NCBI GenBank assembly: GCA_016758905.1
Contig: JAEPQZ010000019.1
Span: 397,462 to 461,461, forward strand
Length of the DNA stretch: 64,000 nucleotides
From: Umbelopsis isabellina
Lineage: Eukaryota > Mucoromycota > Umbelopsidomycetes > Umbelopsidales > Umbelopsidaceae
Reading direction: 5' to 3'
Shown: in pieces, positions 23,476-35,973 of the stretch
Numbering within the stretch: the first letter of the stretch is position 1
Layout: the number at the start of each line of letters is the position of its first letter
Position numbers and translations under genes: made by a program
Notes under the pieces: generated by a model
The model's database searches: none
What the model was told of the DNA's origin: nothing
The model's input: the letters and a program-made list of their open reading frames with translations, nothing else

Positions 23476-24501
23476 TGTGGAAAAAAGCGCAGGCAAAGTA
23501 GGCGTTGTAAGTTAGTGAAGGAAAGATAGTAGCAGGTCAAAGGTGAAGAAAGGGCTAAGAAATTGCAAGGCGAAAATAGGAAAACACGAAGAAAAAAATG
23601 GCGGGGGGCAAAAAGGAAAAAGAGAAAAGCAAAAAAAAAGACTTGGCTATGTCAGATTTGTAGAAATATGTGTTTTCCAACTAAAAAAGTGGATGAAAAA
23701 GAGGGGGTTGAGCCTTTGACTTGATGCACAGGAGATTGCATGTGGTGGTCCTCACCGTCCAAAAGTAGTTCCGCGAACCAGGTGATTGGTTTGCCTGTCA
23801 ATGGTAAGAAGAAGTAAAGCACCAATGGTAAGGAACAATAACATAAAGTCCGAGATTAGACAACGTATTTAATCGTTTTTCTTTGGCTACGTATAGAAGT
23901 GTAATGGACATTAAAAAGATTGACACTGTTTAATTATTTTAGTTGGTACGTCTGAAGCGTAAGGCAATCGAATCAATTGTGCGTAAGACGAAGAAGACTA
24001 TGAAAAGTAACCAGAAATGTTTTTTAAAAAAAAACAAAAGCGGCTTGGGTAACAAATTTTGAAAGCCAATAACGGCTCGATATATATATATATATTATAT
24101 TTTCGATTGAAACTCTCCAAGTAGGAGAAAACTTGATAGTGCCAGAGACAAAAGGAACAGGAAAGCGATAAGAGAGATTATGTACATACGTATTGCGAAC
24201 AATGGAAGTAGAATGTGCTATGGCCATTTGAACCTGAGCAAATGTCCAAAAAGGTTTGTCTTTTTTAGCCTTTTGCTCAAGACAAAGGAATGTTCCTGTC
24301 TTCCAGGCTGCTTGCCAAATAAGCGATTTCTTTTGTTATTCAACATTTTTCCATTTCGTGTTGCTAATTTTTTGATTTGAATTGATTTGATTTGATTTGA
24401 TTTGATTTGATTTGAATTTTTTTTTTTTTCGTTTTTCTTATATCTTCTTTTTGCGTGGAAATAATGTTTTAAATACTCCTGCCACATTTCCCAAGACCCG
24501 G
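23476..24501. other. 1-kb intergenic region
   Basis: Upstream of G-alpha and downstream of the HSF gene. It is purine-rich just before the G-alpha start (on the plus strand, A/G tracts at 23600-23640 and T/A tracts later). No supported gene was seen. Confidence 0.5.
24376..24415. repeat. TTTGA-type pentanucleotide microsatellite
   Basis: A run of TTTGA/ATTGA units followed by a T tract, lying just downstream of the HSF gene stop codon and probably within its 3' untranslated region. Confidence 0.8.
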
Positions 24502-26347
24502 TCATAAGCGTCGACGTTTGTTATAGTCCTCAGCTCTTTCATGGTCTCTGGCTATTCGGCCTAATAGAAAATGACTTAGTATTTGTTCGGTGCCTTCTAA
24601 ACATTGTAGTAAGTGTATTATTTTTGTTTTACTCACCAGGTGGGTCTTCGTTTGTCATATTCAGTATTTGAGATTCGCGCCCAAGCGCCATTTGTGCGTT
24701 TTGTTTTGGAGGGTATGGCGTGCTTGCTCCGCGCGGTGGCATGGACGGGCGAAACGGTGAGCGAGTGATGGGAGATAATTGAGGAGGTGACTCCGTCCAC
24801 TCTGACGGTTCACCAGCATCACCACGGTAGTTGTAGGGATCAGACCGTGTGGACATGGGCTCATCTTTGACAGATGGCCGACTTGACATCGGTCGTGGTG
24901 ATGGTAGCGAGTGTGTAGAGTGCCTTTGGTAATTGGTTGGCGGTGGTAACACTGATCGCATGTCCCGAAGTTTTTGACCAGTGTTTGATTCTCCAGTTGA
25001 GCTATACGCAGAATCATTCCATGGGCTGGTCTGATGATTTGAATTATTATGATTAATAGGGCTATACCGAGTTTGCGTATGTTGGAAACCAGAGTGCCGC
25101 GGTGCGATATCCGTATGGCTTTGCCTACTACTTGGAGGCGAATTGTCTCCTGAGCCTGTTCAAAATAATGTTATATCAATACGTTTGTTATTGTTTTCAT
25201 TGAGTAGTAAAACAACAGGAATACTAGTTACCATTAGAGCTTCGTGGTTTTGACGAATTTTTATCATCGTCTGTTGAAGATTGAAATTTGTTAAGAATTG
25301 TTGAGTTTCCAGGTCAATTAAAAACAAGCATGTTTGCTGGTCAACTGGAATATATGCTTAAAATACTTACTACTGTATAATTTAACATGTGCCGCAATAT
25401 CAGTCAACATCTAATCCAAACAAAGAGGGGTTAAATGCGTGTCAATGTTATGCATTGTTATTTACCACTAAAGACATACGTGATTCTGCCTAGCCAGGTC
25501 AGACTTTAAGGCGGTGGTATCTGCAAGAAGTTTATCATAGGAGTGCGCTAATTTTCTGATTTGGTCCTCCATGGCATATATATGCTTTTGTAATGGTTCG
25601 GGTGGATCATCTGGGGAATCGGTATTAATGTTTTCAGCAGCATTAGCTAAACGACTTGTACTGGCGACAGTGGATACAGAGCCTGAGCTTGTTGTCCTTG
25701 GATAGGCGGTTCCTTTCGCGCTTTTTCGTTTAATGTTTTGTAATTCTAAAATTCCACCTCGTCGAAAGCTGGGATGTCGAAACTCCCATGCTTGGCTTTC
25801 GTTGGTGATATTAGAATGGTGTATCATATCATTTACTTTGTGAAAGCCGTACACTACATTGAAAACCAATCATATGATTAACATTCATGCAAATCAGCGT
25901 AGAATATAAAGCATGATGTAGATGAATAATTACTGTTCAATTGCCGGACAAAGCTTTGCCAGTTGTTGTGCTTAAAGTATTGAGGTAACACGACCTTGGA
26001 GAACTGTGTAGGATTCGCAACGCTAAACAAATCTCCAGATGGTGACCACGAAATGAGATCCTGCATTTCCGGGTCTTCCAACATCCTGAATGTTATGTTA
26101 GCGACATGTAGTTTGTAAAATAGTGCAGTTCGGACTAAACTTACCTATACAATTTGTTGACAAAAGCTGCTTGCGTCTTGTGTACAGGCAACGGCGCCGG
26201 ATCCGAGGATGTTGAAGAAGAGCTCTGTAATGATGTGGAGCCCTTTTCTTGAGTGATATTTGATGGCAAGACATCCTCTGACTTGGCAGAAGAGTTTGAC
26301 GACAGTGAATCTCGATCTGATCCTTGATTATCTTTACCCGCTCGCAT
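24502..26347 (-). CDS. HSF-type transcription factor (Sfl1/Mga1/Hsf-like)
   Basis: DNA-binding regulator. The start at 26347 (MRAGKDNQG) leads, after a Ser-rich leader, into the HSF domain over three exons. Strings seen are [48 protein letters not shown] and [18 protein letters not shown] heptad-rich oligomerisation segment follows ([20 protein letters not shown]), then a disordered Ser/Pro/His-rich region. The last exon is reached through an intron opened by GTGAGT at 24639 or thereabouts. After splicing, the frame ends YNKRRRL at 24502-24504, so the longer frame read through this area is not the protein. The loop after the recognition helix resembles Sfl1/Mga1 more than stress Hsf1, but the subclass is uncertain. 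Confidence 0.88.
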
Positions 26348-27689
26348 GCAAAATTATATATGTCGTATAACTACAGCTAGAATAGCAAATTTCCAACAAG
26401 CAGGCGGAGGTTGGATAGTTCAGATAGCAAAAAAAAAAAAAAAAAAAAGAGATTGAAAATTGGGATTGGATGAACGTGGTCCTGCAGCGATATGTGAAGC
26501 TTGTGAAGAGAAAGTAAACACTGGGTATGGCCTGTTTCGCTTAAAAAGTTACTGGGTTGAAGTCACGGAATACCAAGTAAGCGGAGAAATAGCTTGGGTT
26601 AGATGTTGGGGGGAGATTAAGTATGTGGAAAGATTAATGCCAATGTAGGTCGCCAAGAGATGATTTAAGAAAAGAAGTAGAATGAATAAGAACTAAATGG
26701 CAAAAGATTCGTTCTCCTAGTCACGAGACGATCCACGCCAAGGAAAAGATTCTAGCAAGATGGGGAACAATTTATAGATTGCTTTTTGTTGGTTCAAGCA
26801 CAAAAAGACTAGAAAAAGCCCAAAAAAAAAAGGTCCAAACGAGAAAAGAAAAGGCAGATCGACGAATCAACGCACGCGCTGGACTTTCACGTCACATACC
26901 CTGGACCCAATGCGATGGGAGATAGCGCCAAATATGTGTATTGCGGAGAAAATTAAGCAAATCCTTCTAGGATGGTATTAGAACCCCTCAGAACAATGTC
27001 TAATTTACAGTTGCATATGGTCTTTTTTCTCATCCAACACCTGCAAAACGGGTAAAGTATTTTGTGGGCACTTTAAACACAACCCCCCAGGAGGAAAATA
27101 GCGCCGGTTGGTCAGTCGGGACTGCCACTCATATTGTGCTTCCTAAAGACGCCGCTTTCGTCACAGCGCAAATTTTTGTTATTGTTCAACAACCACCACA
27201 CTGCATATCGACAATAAGCTGCTTAGTCGTAGTACCAACTATTCTAGAGCTTCTTGGCCACCCTAGAACTTTTGTAGACAATGTTATTTATTGGTTTACT
27301 TTTAGTGGCAAAGTCATTTTTGCTTTCTTAAACCAGTAAAATGGGCCAAAGGATATTATGGGTCGCCTAGAAAAGATTCCAGACTCCTACTGCTGGCTGG
27401 TCGGAGTGTGAGACAAAAGTCAAAATTTGACGAAGAATTCCAAATATGGGCAAGTGAACCGCACCATCGGTCTTAGGCATTAACCGACTATGCAACTATT
27501 TGTGCGCTTCTTTTTCTTATTTTCAGGTGGAATACTGGTTTGTTTACTGTATTCCTGAGTCTCTGGTTCTTCCGCTGACGTTTCTTGGCGGTTATGTTGC
27601 TCTAATGACAAGGCCAGGGCATAACTGACCGGTGAATGTTAGAAAAAGTCAATTCGGTTTAAGCTATGTTTCATACCAGTAGTCTGGGC
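26348..27689. other. 1.3-kb intergenic region
   Basis: Upstream of the HSF gene, with a 20-base poly-A tract near 26430-26449, and downstream of MINDY. Open frames here use non-ATG starts or have no protein-like content. A long, purine-rich upstream region is consistent with a complex promoter. Confidence 0.5.
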
Positions 27690-29677
27690 TTACTCCAATT
27701 CTTCCTGTTGCGGTTTGTTTAAAACGGTAGAATGGTCCTCTGTCTCGGGCGGACCCGTATAGTCTGCATTAGATCCATGGCTTGGACAAAACCAGCTGTC
27801 GTAAAAGCATGACAAAGACTGATCGACATCTTCCAGACTTTCCCAGACTAGCGCCATCTCATACACAAACCCACTGTCTGTGACTAAAGTGTACAACAGT
27901 TCTAATTCCGGATGCTTGTATATTGTAGAGAACTGAAATCGCGCCATAAGTGGAATGTGGCGTTTATGAATTTTTTTTTTTTACCTCCTTTGTTAGAGAT
28001 TTTCCATGGCTTGTTAAATTGTAGAACTGTCTAGAAAAAACTTCTTACATGGTTATTACGAAAGAAAACACAGAGTTTTCCTTTGGGTATGGAATCCATG
28101 AGTAACTGTAACCCATGATAAGTCAACTGAGTGGCGCTTGACTCCAAGAACTGAGATATCACCAATCCTTTGGTGGGTACGCCAAAAAAGAAATTTTTTT
28201 AGCAGCCAATAATATTTCTCTTTTTTTTTTTTGACTACGTAACACTTTTTAGGTGTTTACCTGAATGAATTAATTCTGGATCAATATCATCTGCTTCAGG
28301 CTGGGTAGCTTGTTGCTGACTGGCAATATCACTGGAGATAACATGTTCAACAGCTGAGTTGTATGAGCCACATTTTTCTACTACCACTCTTCGTGTCTCA
28401 TTATCCTGGTACGGGCTTTAAATTAGCTAATTTTACTGCAACTATTATGGCGCAGTCATAATGCACTATCCAATACTTTACCTCTGGATCCACTACCCAT
28501 CCATGCACCAAATCCACATGGAATAGATCAAATAAGGCCAGTTCCTTGGTAGGTTCAAAACCGTAAATAGAGTTGAAATAAACATTGATGTCTAAGGTAA
28601 TAAAGAAATAATCCAGGTCCACGCGCGATGCCCCAAAAAGTAAGGAGGAAAGAAGCTTTTTTAAGTCACTCGGTAGCACAACACGGGCTCACTGATATTT
28701 CGTTTGCATGGTTCCTTACCCAACCCTGATCTCAAATTAGGTATAATTGACAAGGCGTTGTTCAGGTTGAATCGATAGTCCATCACATAGTCATCTGTTT
28801 TTTGCCTGGTCAAGCTGCCCTGACTGGTTTCCTGCTGCGTAGAAGAATTCTTCTGTGGTGACTCGTCATCTTCTTCCATAATCTAGAAGTTTTACATCAA
28901 TTCTATCTTTCTAGAAAAGACTTTCAATATCGTCATTGGTTATGATACCACACCTTAGCAGTATTATTCTGCGGAGACCGACGTAATAAGTAATCGCCTA
29001 ATTGACTAGCCAAGTATTCGAACGTTACTGTCGGCCGATCAAAAGGTGTTATACGAATATCTCCTCGCAATATTAACACGTTGCCTGTAATACCGGACAC
29101 AGCTGATAAGTTTGTGTGTGAAATCTATGTCTACCTTCATCTGTGTCATTACCTATGGCTACTAATGGACATGGTCCATTTTCTAGAAAGTTGTAGAGAG
29201 TTGATGAGATTGCATTAATACGAATGATTCATACGGCATATTCGTTCAGAGTACTCTCAAATCACGTACTATTTTGCGTTATTATTTTCACTCTTTTCTC
29301 TGCACCTGTCTTGGGGTTTATCCAATCAATCTCTTTCAATAGATATTCGTCAGTCTCTAGTTCTGCACTGGCTCTCTCAGTGGCACCTTGTGGGGTGGTT
29401 TCTCGGTTATCAGTGTTTTTGACTTCTGTAGTGACCTGTGAGGTATTGGCTGGTATATCGTGGTCATGTACTGAACTTGAGTCTTGTCTACTTATGTGTT
29501 GCTGATCCAACTTTTGCTCAAGCTCATGTATTGCATTGTCTGTGGGCACATCACAGTCAAGGTTTGAGCATTCGAGGTTTACTATGACAAGACATGCTTA
29601 GTTTGGTATTACAGTATTGTGTAGCACGCATATTTTCACTCACGTTGCTGGTCTGACGACGGATTGCTTGACGGCAT
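27690..29677 (-). CDS. MINDY-family deubiquitinase (FAM63/DUF544)
   Basis: Cysteine peptidase that trims K48-linked ubiquitin chains. The start ATG at 29677 (MPSSNPSSDQQ) is spliced to the second exon, which enters the frame PTDNAIHELEQ. The catalytic motif NKNGPCPLVAIG is assembled across introns near 29160. NVLILRGDIRI, DINVYFNSIYGFEPT and DLFHVDLVHGWVVD follow. The family end comes next: GKLCVFFRNNHFSTIYKH with the catalytic His, then LYTLVTDSGFVYE and VVWESL-like FVYEMALVWESL. The C terminus is acidic and ends QQEELE. At least seven exons are needed. An acidic insert (EEDDESPQKNSSTQQ) occupies the usual variable position. Confidence 0.9.
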
Positions 29678-29818
29678 TCTTTCCTCGTGATATTTCGATA
29701 TTGAGTATAACGGGAAAAGGAAGGTGTCATCTTGATGCGGTCATACTAAAATTCATCCGGAAAGCGAGAACGTCTTTTCATTTTTCTCACTCTTCATACT
29801 TCTTTTTACAACTGACTA

Positions 29819-30701
29819 ATGTATTCACTCAACGACGCTCAAGTACAAGCGAGACAGCAAAAGGTTGATTTGGATGTCGAACTTTCCAAATACAAGGTGT
29901 TTCGAGACCTAGAAGCTCAGACGAAGATCAGCAAAGTTTATATTTTCCTTGGCGGTCTTGGATTGCTTCTTGTCCTGATCATCTTTAATATTGCTGGCGA
30001 GCTTGTAACAGATGCTATTGCTTGGATCTACCCAGGTATGTCTTATTGAGCCTTTGGTTGCTTTCATGGTGGTTTGTGTTGCACACTGTAGCACCTTTAA
30101 TATGACCCTGATATTGAACAAAAGTCATCCTCTGACTTTCCTCCTCCTCCTCTTCCCCCTGAAACCATCACCATGGCGTGCTACTTCTATTCAACCGAAC
30201 AGTTATTGCTTCTGTAAGTATGAAGGAAGGCATGAGATGTGGTTTAAAAGTAATGCTGTTATTAACAATCCTCCTGGGGTGGTGATGTAGTTTCAAGCAA
30301 TTGATTCGCCAACACCTGCGGCAAACAGACAATGGCTGACATACTGGTCCATCTTTGGTGCGGTTAAGATGCTGGAATACTTTTTGAATGCGCTGCTCTA
30401 CTGGATTCCCTATTGGTTTGTTATCAAAACCATCTTTTTCCTTTGGCTTTCTCTTCCACAATTCACGGTAAGTGATATCACCACGAGGTAGTACAGCGGC
30501 GATGCGATAACGTAACTTAACCGTGTGCAACGTTTGTCAATGACACAGGGAGCTGAGGTAATCTATAACCAGTACAAGCAGCGGGTTTCCAACGGGAACG
30601 GGCCAAAGATAGATACCTTTAAAGCCAAGGTGTCGCAAATTTCTACCAAAAATAAGGATATCTTCAGCCCCAAAAGCCCCAAGTCTCAAAAAAGTCTATA
30701 G
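29819..30701 (+). CDS. YOP1: ER-membrane-shaping protein, DP1/Yop1/REEP family
   Basis: Reticulon-like hairpin protein that curves ER tubules. Four exons were read: 29819-30035, a tiny 11-nt exon 30203-30213, 30291-30467 and 30549-30701. They sum exactly to 185 aa. The N-terminal helix includes KVFRDLEAQTKISKVYIF. Hydrophobic hairpins are FLGGLGLLLVLIIFNIAG, YPVIASFQAID (built through the 11-nt exon), YWSIFGAVKMLEYFLNALL and YWFVIKTIFFLWLSLPQF. The end, EVIYNQYKQRV followed by a basic Ser/Lys tail, is the typical family end. The divergent MINDY start is 141 bp upstream, so the two probably share a promoter. Confidence 0.95.
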
Positions 30702-31184
30702 TGGCGCTCCATTTTAATACATATCTGCATGTCCACCACATCTTTATACATTATAAAATTATGTGATATCCCAACGAAACAAATGCAGTTCTGTGCGCCT
30801 TATGTTATTTTAACCAATTTAGTGTATAAATATTACGAGATGGTTATAAGTCTGTGTTCCTGACTCATTCACCTTGTTTGGAGTTTTGTTTGCAATTGGT
30901 ATCACTATGTAGAGACGGTTGCTCGGTCCACTTCACGTGGAAAGAGACTTGACAATGCAGAGTCGAGCCCATGCATATCAACACTGTCAAAAGTAACCTT
31001 GGTGGCAGTAATTACGAACTCCACAAGCGAAAAGCATAAAAATGGGGATCCAACTTAAAAAATTCAGTAGCCACATTCAATACAATTATTATAGTCTTTT
31101 ACACATTGGATATATAAGTTTGAGGGGATACTGACTATAAAAACAATTCTACTTGACATTACGATATGACTATTATAAAAAAAA
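30702..31184. other. Intergenic, convergent 3' ends
   Basis: AT-rich spacer between YOP1 and the chitin deacetylase gene. Nothing was recognised. Confidence 0.5.
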
Positions 31185-32626
31185 CTACAGATTCAACAAA
31201 AGACCGGTAACAACACCAGCAGCGGAGAAAACACCAGCAACAATTTTGCCGGCGCCACTGGCTTGAGATGCTGCAGCAGCGGATGCTTCAGCAGAAGAGC
31301 TAGATGAGGAGGAAGAGCCACCAGTAGATTGAGCACTTGGTGCAAGTGACAAGGATGATGAAGTGGTACTGCTGCTGTTATCTTCGGTGGGGTAAACAAA
31401 GTTGCTTTCCCAGTAAGGTTGAGAGATGTTTTGACATTCATGAACGGGAACAACGTTGAAGACTTGCTTGATTTGAGGAAGCCACTTCTCAGCCATGGAG
31501 ACAGTTGCGTTGTTCAATTCGTGTTCCAAGACAACGTGACCGCTGGCAGTGTCACTTCCGTTCTTGCGGGCGTCAATCCAGCCTTGGAAGTAACCATCAA
31601 CAGTAGCGGGAGGGAGATTACCGCCACCTTCGCCGGGCATGTTCCAGTCGTTGGTATCTTCATCCCAGATGATGGTGCGCATACCCATTTGCCAGGCAAT
31701 AGAACGGATACGATCATCAACATCACCATATGGAGGTCTCCAGCACTTGGGAGTGATGCCAATAACTTCTTTGATAGCACGAAGAGTCCAGTAGAATTGG
31801 GCAACGGCTTGATCGTTGGTCATAGTGGTCATGGGAGGATGGGACCAGGTGTGGACACAGATGGTCAAACCATCAGCCAAGGCTCTTTGTGCAGCTTGAG
31901 GGAATGTGAGAACGTTAGAACCAATGTAGAACAAAGTGGCCTTTTGGTTTGCGGCAGCCAAGAAGTTATACAAGTTTGGCTCAGCCCATTGATCAGGGGC
32001 TGGAGGATTGGCAGGGTTCAACGGACCATCGTCGTAGGTCAAACCCCAATCGCCTGGGTTGGGACAGTTGTAGATATCCGGAGGCAAGTAATCAACCTTG
32101 GGCTTAACACAGTTGGTGTCACTCCACCAGCAGTAAGGATCAGTGTTAGCATCGTAACCAGTGAAAGACAAATCACCATTGTTATCAGCAGTGTGGACCG
32201 TGGCGTTGGGAACCTTGGTCCAGTCAATAGCAGCGATGGCAGCTTGAACTTCAGAGCTGTTAGTGGGAGGGACTTCCCAAACAGCAGGATAGACAGACGT
32301 GTCGATGGTAACATTTCCAAGGGCGCCTGTAGGAATAGCAGCGCCAGGAGCAGGAGCTGCGTTGACATTTCCAGCAAGGGGAGTGATGGTAGCAAGATAA
32401 GCTGGGGAGGTTTGGGCGAGAAGACCATCAGTGGTTGGGGAACCGCTACCAACAGCTCCGCTGATAATGAAATGAAAAAAAGCAAGGCGTTGATTAGCGA
32501 TCAAAATACCGGGGCCTATCAGTGTTAAATTGCCCAAAAATGGTACCTGGCGGATGCAACAGGAGATGATTGTGCGGACACCATAGCGATCACGGCGCTA
32601 AGGGTAAGAGTTCTTTTGATGAACAT
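31185..32626 (-). CDS. Chitin deacetylase, GPI-anchored (carbohydrate esterase family 4)
   Basis: Removes N-acetyl groups from nascent chitin to make chitosan at the wall. Exon 1 is 32547-32626, an 86-nt intron is 32461-32546, and exon 2 is 31185-32460. The sum is 451 aa. A signal peptide (MFIKRTLTLSAVIAMVSA) begins at the ATG at 32626. The NodB domain has TYDDGP (metal and catalytic Asp), HTWSHP (metal His pair) and RPPYGDVDDRIRSIA. Further on, TIIWDEDTNDWN and VVLEHELN complete the fold. The C terminus is Ser/Ala-rich, ending with a hydrophobic GPI signal (GVFSAAGVVTGLLLNL). The order matches the zygomycete enzymes well. Confidence 0.95.
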
Positions 32627-33921
32627 GATGAAGGAAAGAGTAAATCAACAAAAGAAAGCTGAAAGAAAAAAAAATGGGATTAGCGACAATCATTGATTAC
32701 ATTTTATATCTTTTTAATAAAATTATTTTTTATTTTTTTTGGAAGGTTTATTTTTGCTTTGTGCCCAAAGCGAGGCTGCAACATGGAAAAAAGAACCACC
32801 GGGGCTCTGCTTGCGCGGACGATTCTTGCCCCATGTGTGTGCATCTTGCAAAATAAGGCAACCTGAAAATACATTACTCCGGTTTTTGAAAAGGAGTACG
32901 TGAATCAAAGGAGACATTATCAGGATAACAAGCATAACCTTATAAACTGTTTATTTTGACTCTTATAAACATCTTTTCGTTCGCAATTGGCTACCTATCT
33001 GCTGATACGATATGACATGGCGGTGTCATTATTGCAAGCGGGCCGTCTTGTTTCACCAGCGTAGTACAAGTGGTGCTGCTGCATGCCGCGGGCTTGAAAC
33101 CGTTCAATTTTAGCTTGGTTATCAAAGTTCATATATGAGCCTTAATTCTCACACCATCAGCTACGATCAGTAACATAACAGTATTGTACTAGGATTGAGG
33201 AGGCTGTCGGAATAGAACTTATTCAACAGGAGAACGGAGGCTAGCTACGTGGCTTGTGCCTTATTTTTACCCAATTGGTTTTAGAATTTCAAAAATAAAA
33301 ATAACCATATGGAGCAAAAATAATAAAAATAATAACACGGCTGGCTGGGGAATCTGTGATTCTGTAGCATGCTTGTCAGGTCAGCCTTGCGTTTCCTCTT
33401 ACTCTTTACAAAAAAGTGACATGCCCTCAGTGACTAAATTCAGTTACTGGTTTTACACAAAATGAGGGAAACCACGTGCATTGTTTACTTTGACCCTTCA
33501 AGGCAAAATATCCAGTGAAAAGGAGGCTCCGTGCTCAGCAACTTTTTCCGTTTTACAACCCCTTTGCAAGACTGAATTTGAAAATGCGCTCTTTAATTTT
33601 ATAAAACTCATCTTCTCGTGCAGGAAGTAGGGCACAAGACAAAGTGGGTATGGCGTTTTAGCACTTCTGCAAAATTGGGTTTAATTTAATGGCCAAAAAT
33701 AGCTATCGCTTCGGCAAGGCTGAGCAACGCCATATAAGTGAAAAATAAACCAGTTACGGCAATCGCGGCTAATTGTTTAATGTACAAAATTCAATATGTT
33801 CATCTGCTGATGACGGCTGCTAAAGAGCTGGGACTCGGATAATGACCCTAACCCGAGCTTGGCTGAGAAGGTCAAAGTCCGCCATCATACCTTTCTCGGG
33901 TCAAGCACAATCATAGTCATC
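32627..33921. promoter_or_regulatory. 1.3-kb divergent intergenic region, chitin deacetylase / gamma-SNAP
   Basis: Separates two genes transcribed away from each other. It contains T-rich tracts near 32720-32740 and otherwise AT-rich sequence. No supported gene was found. Both promoters must lie here. Confidence 0.5.
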
Positions 33922-35327
33922 ATGGAGGCTGAAAGAATCAAAACAGCTGTAAAACTGATGCAAGATGGCGACAAGGCGTAAGTGTAATTCTAATTGCCCA
34001 GAATCAAACACTAAATGGTGCAACTAACATGTTATGGCAGCTCTTCTAAAGGACTATTTAAAAAGCCAGACTGGGACATAGCAGGACAAAACTATGAGAG
34101 GGCTGGTACTTTACTGTCCATGACATAGACAACCTATCACATAAGCGTATTCTGACTCATTGTTTGCATATACAGCCACTGCATTCAAGGTTGGCAAGTC
34201 TTATGAGCAGGCTGTGCAAGCCTACACGAAGGCTTCTGACGCCCTACTCAAGGCTGATGCGTGAGTGGCTCAGCTTATTGATTTTCAATGTAAAACCTAG
34301 AGCGTACTAAACAATACAATATGCGACTAGTACTCATTTGGCCGGTAAATCCATGGAGAGTGCAGCGCAAATCCTTGCTCAGAACTTGCAACAACCTGAC
34401 AGAGCTGCCGATGCTTATCGACGAGCTAGCGAATTGTTCGTGACTCAAGGTACGATACTAAAAACATTCTCGATTGATATAAATGCTGGAGGCTAATCTG
34501 ACAACTTGTGATGCAGGCAGTGTTGATCGTGGCGCAGAACAATTAGAAAAAGCCGCCAAGTAAGTACAGCGAATCAGGACAAGGGGAAATTTCAACTTGA
34601 AGGATTAATTTTTGGTCCAGAGTGATGGAGAATGTGGATGTAAATGCTTCAATCGAGTTATATTCCCAATCATGCTCATTATACGAGCAGGAAGACAGAG
34701 GGCGTTTTGCGATGGATACGTTTAAGAAAGCAATTGCTCTCTTGGTCAAGACTCAAAAGTAAGTCGTTACAGATAGCGTAAGGAAGTGATGAAACCACAT
34801 GTTTATTTTGTCTCAATAGATACGACCGAGCCATGGAGATGCTACATCGTCAATCTGCGGTGTTACAGAAATTGACAAACCGGGGTGCTTTATATAAGGC
34901 CAATCTAAGTATTGTCGTTCTTGCCCTGGCTATGGGAGATGAAGTTGAGGCTAGCAAGCAATTTCACACTTTCTGCTCGTGAGTTTTAAATATTTTTCGA
35001 GACGTTTTACACGATCGTAAATTTGACATGATATTGCTACTCAGGCGTGATGGAGGCTTTCCACAGTCAGAAGAGGCTGAAATCAGTGACGATTTAATTA
35101 AAGCATACGAACATGGCGATCACGAGCTCTTGGTAAAGACAGTACGACGACAAAACATAACTTTTCTGGATAATGAAATTGCCAGATTATCGAGAACATT
35201 GACAGTGCCTGGACAATCTCTCGGTGGAGGTGGTTACGGCAATCCATCAGCTCGTGGCTATGGTGCACCGCCAGGACCCGGCGGTGGACCCCCTATGCAG
35301 CCCTCATATGGGGATGATTTGATGTGA
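33922..35327 (+). CDS. NAPG: Gamma-SNAP, vesicle fusion adaptor
   Basis: TPR-like adaptor that works with NSF in SNARE recycling. The start ATG is at 33922 (MEAERIKTAVKLMQDGDKA). About eight small exons follow, with strings such as WDIAGQNYERAATAFKVGKS, AVQAYTKASDALLKADATH, LAGKSMESAAQILAQNL, DVNASIELYSQSCSLYEQED and AFEVMEMLHRQ-like DRAMEMLHRQSAVLQKL. The C terminus has LVKTVRRQNITFLDNEIARL, then an unusual Gly/Pro-rich tail (GGGGYGNPSARGYGAPPG). The gamma-SNAP subfamily, rather than alpha/Sec17, is supported by the DRGRFAMDTFKKAI region and the overall spacing. A TGATG microsatellite starts over the stop codon. Confidence 0.88.
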
Positions 35328-35347
35328 TGTGATGTGATGTGATGTTT
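35317..35347 (+). repeat. TGATG tandem repeat across the gamma-SNAP stop
   Basis: About five units of GATGT/TGATG run from the last codons (Asp-Leu-Met-stop) into the 3' untranslated region. Confidence 0.8.
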
Positions 35348-35363
35348 GATAGATTCAATAAAG

Positions 35364-35660
35364 TTACTCTAAAAGCAGATATTCTATATCTTTTATTTCT
35401 TTGAGCACTTGCATTGATTGTTTTCCGAATTGCGCTGTATCATTACGGGTTAATCCACATCGTAAATCTGATGCAAAGGCAGGGGTTATGCATTCGTAGC
35501 TGCTTTTTTTCATGTATAAGTACGCAACTGTACCAACAGCTACGTAGTTAGTGTTTTTCATGCAGGTACCAGAAAACTTTTTAGAAAAGATGTTTAGTCT
35601 GTATAGCATTCCTAGTGCTTGAAACCTGCGTTGTGCGTCCCACGCCACTAATGACAACAT
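35364..35660 (-). CDS. Small hypothetical ORF, 98 aa
   Basis: I do not recognise this protein. It is an ATG-started, uninterrupted frame. It ends 37 bp from the gamma-SNAP stop codon on the other strand. It has a mildly hydrophobic stretch (NYVAVGTVAYLYM) and an otherwise mixed composition. It could be a real single-exon gene or a chance frame in the 3' region. Confidence 0.3.
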   Translation of the reverse strand: MLSLVAWDAQRRFQALGMLYRLNIFSKKFSGTCMKNTNYVAVGTVAYLYMKKSSYECITPAFASDLRCGLTRNDTAQFGKQSMQVLKEIKDIEYLLLE

Positions 35661-35973
35661 AACATAGCACCATAGACACTGCGGCAGAGACTAAAACACT
35701 CCATTTTCACTCACTCCATGCAGGTTCTGCAAACAGGTTCTTTCAAACTTCTTAAAATGCAACATCCTTGTACAAATTAATTATTGGACGACATCCCGGT
35801 ATAAAACAAATGATGTTTCAAATTTAATGCCATACAATTTACTTTCTCAGAATATGCGCCGCCCGATGTTTCTATTTTCCTTTCCACTCTCTGTCTACCT
35901 TTACACTTTTACTTCCATTTTCACATAAACTTCTTTTTCTTGCTACACTTCCTAAATCACTTATAACAAGAAA
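35661..35973. promoter_or_regulatory. Pyrimidine-rich upstream region of the 35974 gene
   Basis: The 110 bases before the next start codon form long C/T runs on the plus strand, ending in an A-rich start context (ACAAGAAAATG). This is typical of fungal promoters and leaders for well-expressed genes. Confidence 0.5.

Noticed and set aside
24218-24505. 95-codon minus-strand frame downstream of the HSF gene
   Set aside because: The correct splice frame stops at 24502-24504. This frame runs through a microsatellite and has a repetitive Lys/Asn/Ile composition.
26460-27339. Short plus-strand frames of 62 and 91 codons upstream of the HSF gene
   Set aside because: Non-ATG or weak starts, no recognisable content, in a region that looks like promoter DNA.
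31419-32528. 369-codon plus-strand frame
   Set aside because: Shadow of the chitin deacetylase gene on the other strand; it has no domain of its own.
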